This document shows positions 61,560 to 64,000 of a stretch of DNA of 64,000 bases, one piece after another. Both the position numbers and the translations under genes were made by a program. The notes under the pieces are model-generated. The model was not told where the DNA came from. It ran no database searches and was given only the letters and a program-made list of their open reading frames with translations. This DNA is from Streptomyces longisporoflavus (GTDB taxonomy: Bacteria; Actinomycetota; Actinomycetes; Streptomycetales; Streptomycetaceae): the NCBI RefSeq assembly GCF_014649775.1, contig NZ_BMTR01000015.1:1-64000 (forward strand). The letters run 5' to 3'. Numbering within the stretch: the stretch's first letter is position 1; every line of letters begins with the position of its first letter.

Positions 61560-62297
61560 GTGCCGAAGAACAGGAACACGTTCTCATCCGCGGTCGCCGC
61601 CTGGCGGCGCCGCGCGACCCAGCGCGCCGTCCACGCGAGCTGGGCGTGGGTGCAGCGGACGGGCGCCGTCACCGCGCAGCGGCCGGGGCGGCTGCGGTTC
61701 GGCGCGCTCGGCGAGGGGACCAAGCTGGCCTTCCCGCAGGGGACCGTCTTCGGTGAGCCGTGGATCCGCATCGGCGACCACTGCATCATCGGCGAGCAGG
61801 TCACGCTCACCGCCGGGATGATGCCCGACCTCGACCTCGGCCCCGACCCGATCCTGCGGATCGGCAACGGCGTCGTGCTCGGTCGCGGCAGCCATGTCAT
61901 CGCCGACACGACGGTGACGATAGGCGACGACTGCTACTTCGGGCCCACGGTGTACGTGACGTCCACCAACCACTCGTACGACGATCCGCATGTGCCCATC
62001 GGCAAGCAGTGGCCGCGGATGGAGCCCGTCGAGATCGGTCCCGGCTGCTGGATCGGCACGAACGCGGTGATCCTGCCGGGGGCGCGGATCGGGCGGAATG
62101 TCGTGGTGGCCGCGGGTGCGGTCGTCCGCGGTGACGTCCCCGACCACGCCGTGGTGGCCGGGGCGCCTGCCCGGGTCGTCCGCCGCTGGGACGCGGAGGC
62201 GGGGTGGCAGCCGCCGCTGCGGACGCCCGCGCCGGTGCCTATTCCTGACGGGGTCACGCCGGAGCAGTTGCTTGCGCTGGGGGAGTTGGAGGGGTAG
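61560..62297 (+). CDS. Left-handed beta-helix acyltransferase
   Basis: A 245-aa hexapeptide-repeat protein: GDHCIIGEQVTLTAGMMPD, NGVVLGRGSHVIADTTVTIG, STNHSYDDPHVPIGKQWPRM, GPGCWIGTNAVILPGARIGR. It resembles maltose/galactoside or sugar O-acetyltransferases. The acceptor is unknown. TAACGT (61548-61553) ends 6 bases before GTG 61560: predicted leaderless. Confidence 0.85.
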   Translation: MPKNRNTFSSAVAAWRRRATQRAVHASWAWVQRTGAVTAQRPGRLRFGALGEGTKLAFPQGTVFGEPWIRIGDHCIIGEQVTLTAGMMPDLDLGPDPILRIGNGVVLGRGSHVIADTTVTIGDDCYFGPTVYVTSTNHSYDDPHVPIGKQWPRMEPVEIGPGCWIGTNAVILPGARIGRNVVVAAGAVVRGDVPDHAVVAGAPARVVRRWDAEAGWQPPLRTPAPVPIPDGVTPEQLLALGELEG

Positions 62298-62336
62298 CCG
62301 CGTCTTCTGCCGTCTGCGGGTGCCCTGTGGCTGGTC

Positions 62337-62500
62337 GCGCAGTTCCCCGCGCCCCTTCGGGCGCAGTTCCCCGCGCCCCTTCGGGCGCAGTTCCCCGCGC
62401 CCCTTCGGGCGCAGTTCCCCGCGCCCCTTCGGGCGCAGTTCCCCGCGCCCCTTCGGGCGCAGTTCCCCGCGCCCCTTCGGGCGCAGTTCCCCGCGCCCTC
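62337..62500 (+). repeat. Minisatellite of six 24-bp units plus a partial seventh
   Basis: Perfect 24-bp units at 62337, 62361, 62385, 62409, 62433 and 62457, then a partial unit at 62481-62500. Each unit carries GCGCAGTTCCCCGCGCCCC, a sequence that is often found once as part of Streptomyces intergenic hairpins. The gap 62298-62514 has no gene. Confidence 0.95.
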
Positions 62501-62514
62501 TTGCGAGGAACTGT

Positions 62515-63378
62515 TCAGCTCGCCAGCAATACCGTGCCCACCAGAGCCAGGCCCGCTCCCGCCGCCTGTACCCCGCGCAGGCGTTCCTTCAGTACCGCCC
62601 GTGCCGCCAGTGCCGTGATCACCGGGTACGTCGAGGAGAGCACCGCGGCCAGGGTGATCGGGCCGTTCTGGGCGGCGATCGAATACGTGCCGTTGGCCGC
62701 GACGTCCGCGAGGCCCACGAAGGCGAGCGCCGGGAGGGCCGCCCAGATCAAGCGCAGGCCCGTGCCCTCCGGGAGCGCGGCGCCGCCGCGCTTCACCGAG
62801 ACGAACAGCGCGGTGCCGCCCGCGGCGACGTTCGTCACGCGCTGCACGAACAGGGCGAGGAACAGGCCGGTGAGGTTGCTCGACGCCTCGGCGATGAGGG
62901 CGAGCACAGCGCCGAAACCGAAGGCCGCGAGGAGGGTGAGCAGGATCGCCTGCCGCTGCACGGGGGCGCCGCGCAGTTCGGGGCCGCCCGCGAGCACGAT
63001 GCCCACGATGGCGACGGTGAGCCCGGCGAACTGCGGGACGCCCGGCCGCTCGCCGAGGAAGAGGCCGACCGCCACCGGTACGACGACGCCCACGGAGGCG
63101 AGCGGTGAGACGACGCTCATCGGGCCGATGGCCAGCGCCTTGTAGAAGGCGAGCATCGCCACCGGGCCGAGGAGACCCGCCGCCACCGCGAACCAGAGCT
63201 GCGGCCCCCACTCCGTCCAGCCGCCCGTGGCGACCACGATCACGCCGAGGACGACCACGGCGATGGTCTGCGAGGCGACGACCACGGTGAGAGCGGGGAT
63301 GCGTCGGGTCAGCAGTCCGCCGCCGAAGTCGGCCAGGCCGTACAGCAGGCTGGTGGCCAGCGCGAACAGTGCTGTCAT
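62515..63378 (-). CDS. EamA/DMT superfamily exporter
   Basis: A 287-aa ten-helix transporter: TALFALATSLLYGLADFGGG, AFYKALAIGPMSVVSPLASV, and AAVLSSTYPVITALAARAVL (second repeat). ATG 63378 has GAGGAA 6 bases upstream. It is divergent from an XRE-cupin regulator with operator-like repeats between them. The substrate is unknown. Confidence 0.9.
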   Translation of the reverse strand: MTALFALATSLLYGLADFGGGLLTRRIPALTVVVASQTIAVVVLGVIVVATGGWTEWGPQLWFAVAAGLLGPVAMLAFYKALAIGPMSVVSPLASVGVVVPVAVGLFLGERPGVPQFAGLTVAIVGIVLAGGPELRGAPVQRQAILLTLLAAFGFGAVLALIAEASSNLTGLFLALFVQRVTNVAAGGTALFVSVKRGGAALPEGTGLRLIWAALPALAFVGLADVAANGTYSIAAQNGPITLAAVLSSTYPVITALAARAVLKERLRGVQAAGAGLALVGTVLLAS

Positions 63379-63397
63379 CGGAATTCCTCGCAGTACA

Positions 63398-63425
63398 GTG
63401 TGGTGAACCATTAAGTGCACCACAC
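63398..63425. promoter_or_regulatory. Divergent operator candidate
   Basis: GTGTGGTG (63398-63405) and CACCACAC (63418-63425) form an 8-bp inverted repeat with a 12-base spacer; an AT-rich TTCAATATATTTGA follows at 63431-63444. The region serves both the EamA and XRE genes. Confidence 0.55.
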
Positions 63426-63472
63426 CGTAGTTCAATATATTTGACTCTGTCATCCAAAATAATGGACGGAAT

Positions 63473-64000
63473 GTGTCGGACCTCGATCAGCTCACCCAGT
63501 CGCTCGCCCGCAACCTCAAGCGCTGGCGCTCGGAACGGGGCTTCACGCTCGACGCGCTCGCGGCCCGCGCGGGCGTCAGCCGCGGCATGATCATCCAGAT
63601 CGAACAGGCGAGGACCAACCCCAGCGTCGGCATCACGGTGAAGCTCGCCGACGCCCTCGGCGTCAGCATCACCACCCTCCTCGACTACGAACAGGGCTCG
63701 CACGTCCGCCTCGTGCCGCCGGAACAGGCGGTGCGGATGTGGTCCACGGAGGCGGGCAGCAGCACGACACTCCTGGTCGGGACCGAGGCGCGTGGCCCCT
63801 TCGAGCTGTGGGCGTGGAAGCTGATGCCCGGCGACGGCAGCGACTCCGACGCGCACCCGCCGGGGACCATGGAGCTGCTGCACGTCGCCGCGGGCGAACT
63901 CACGCTCTTGGTGGACGGCGTGGAGCATCAGGTGCCCGCCGGGTCGGCCGCCTCGTTCGAGGCGAACGTGCCGCACGGCTACCACAACAAGGGTGCCGAG
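63473..64000 (+). CDS. XRE-family regulator with C-terminal cupin domain (partial)
   Basis: The gene starts at GTG 63473 and runs off the window after 176 codons. The helix-turn-helix (RSERGFTLDALAARAGVSRG, MIIQIEQARTNPSVG) is at about 18-55; a cupin-like domain (MELLHVAAGELTLLVDGVEH, PHGYHNKG) starts after about 120. TAATGG (63460-63465) ends 7 bases before GTG, and GGACGG overlaps. This type usually controls the divergent exporter in response to a small metabolite. Confidence 0.88.
   Translation, partial: MSDLDQLTQSLARNLKRWRSERGFTLDALAARAGVSRGMIIQIEQARTNPSVGITVKLADALGVSITTLLDYEQGSHVRLVPPEQAVRMWSTEAGSSTTLLVGTEARGPFELWAWKLMPGDGSDSDAHPPGTMELLHVAAGELTLLVDGVEHQVPAGSAASFEANVPHGYHNKGAE

Noticed and set aside
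62337..62500. CRISPR array
   Set aside because: Units are head-to-tail with no spacers; no cas genes are present. The same applies to the other short tandem repeats.

Overview
The window is high-GC chromosomal DNA from a Streptomyces. The evidence is the third-position G/C bias, GTG and TTG starts, many leaderless genes, a DUF5999-type protein, a third divergent EF-Tu gene, actinobacterial DUF881/small-basic-protein genes, and a TTA codon in one small gene. The gene order (CDP-alcohol transferase, sugar nucleotidyltransferase, DUF881 genes, gcvP, ung, lnt, tuf3) recalls the S. coelicolor interval around SCO1389-SCO1310. That comparison is from memory and was not computed. Everything looks like core or near-core chromosome; I see no prophage, insertion sequence, CRISPR array, tRNA or antibiotic cluster.

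Layout. 1-115: 3' part of a 5S rRNA and its terminator. 223-14586: a conserved actinobacterial block of CDP-alcohol phosphotransferase, a nucleotidyltransferase fused to a degenerate phosphomannomutase domain, DUF881 / small basic protein / DUF881, a GarA-type FHA protein, FtsR, a DUF151 nuclease, a second MerR protein, DNA polymerase IV, a PRC-barrel protein, and gcvP behind a tandem glycine riboswitch. The same kind of order is known around mycobacterial garA (Rv1822-Rv1832), so cell envelope, division and central nitrogen/carbon control sit together here. 14600-24500: a DUF5999 protein, a glutamate-cysteine ligase-like enzyme, a solute-binding/VWA surface protein, a CPBP protease, and PhzF, PadR, SRPBCC and glutamine-methyltransferase genes.

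24380-33430: a Clp-N protein, four regulator or leader-linked exporter/oxidase modules (two EamA exporters, one behind a proline-rich leader peptide; MocR with two FMN-binding proteins; LysR with EamA), and an isochorismatase-fold protein that has lost its catalytic residues. 33414-43933: a Rieske lipoprotein, a HipA-like kinase overlapping a DUF3037 gene, two SDR genes behind a near-consensus promoter, an orphan peptide-binding lipoprotein, ung, a TetR/FAD-monooxygenase pair with two palindromic operators, and a Gfo/Idh oxidoreductase. 43839-53131: lnt, NTF2-like, two very small genes, a mechanosensitive-channel-like protein, uppP, TVP38, AlkD-like, then tuf3 behind a structured leader and a spermidine-synthase-like gene. 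53093-64000: an MFS exporter, three tandem paralogous single-pass membrane proteins (the third frameshifted), a thioesterase, a secreted carboxylesterase, DedA, gamma-carbonic anhydrase, an acyltransferase, a 24-bp minisatellite, and a divergent EamA / XRE-cupin pair cut by the window end.

The observations most worth follow-up are the leader peptide at 26113, the structured tuf3 leader, the HipA/DUF3037 pair, the triplicated surface protein with calcium-loop-like motifs, the degenerate enzyme domains (PMM and isochorismatase), and a consistent set of about twenty leaderless genes with a -10 hexamer 6-8 nt before the start codon.
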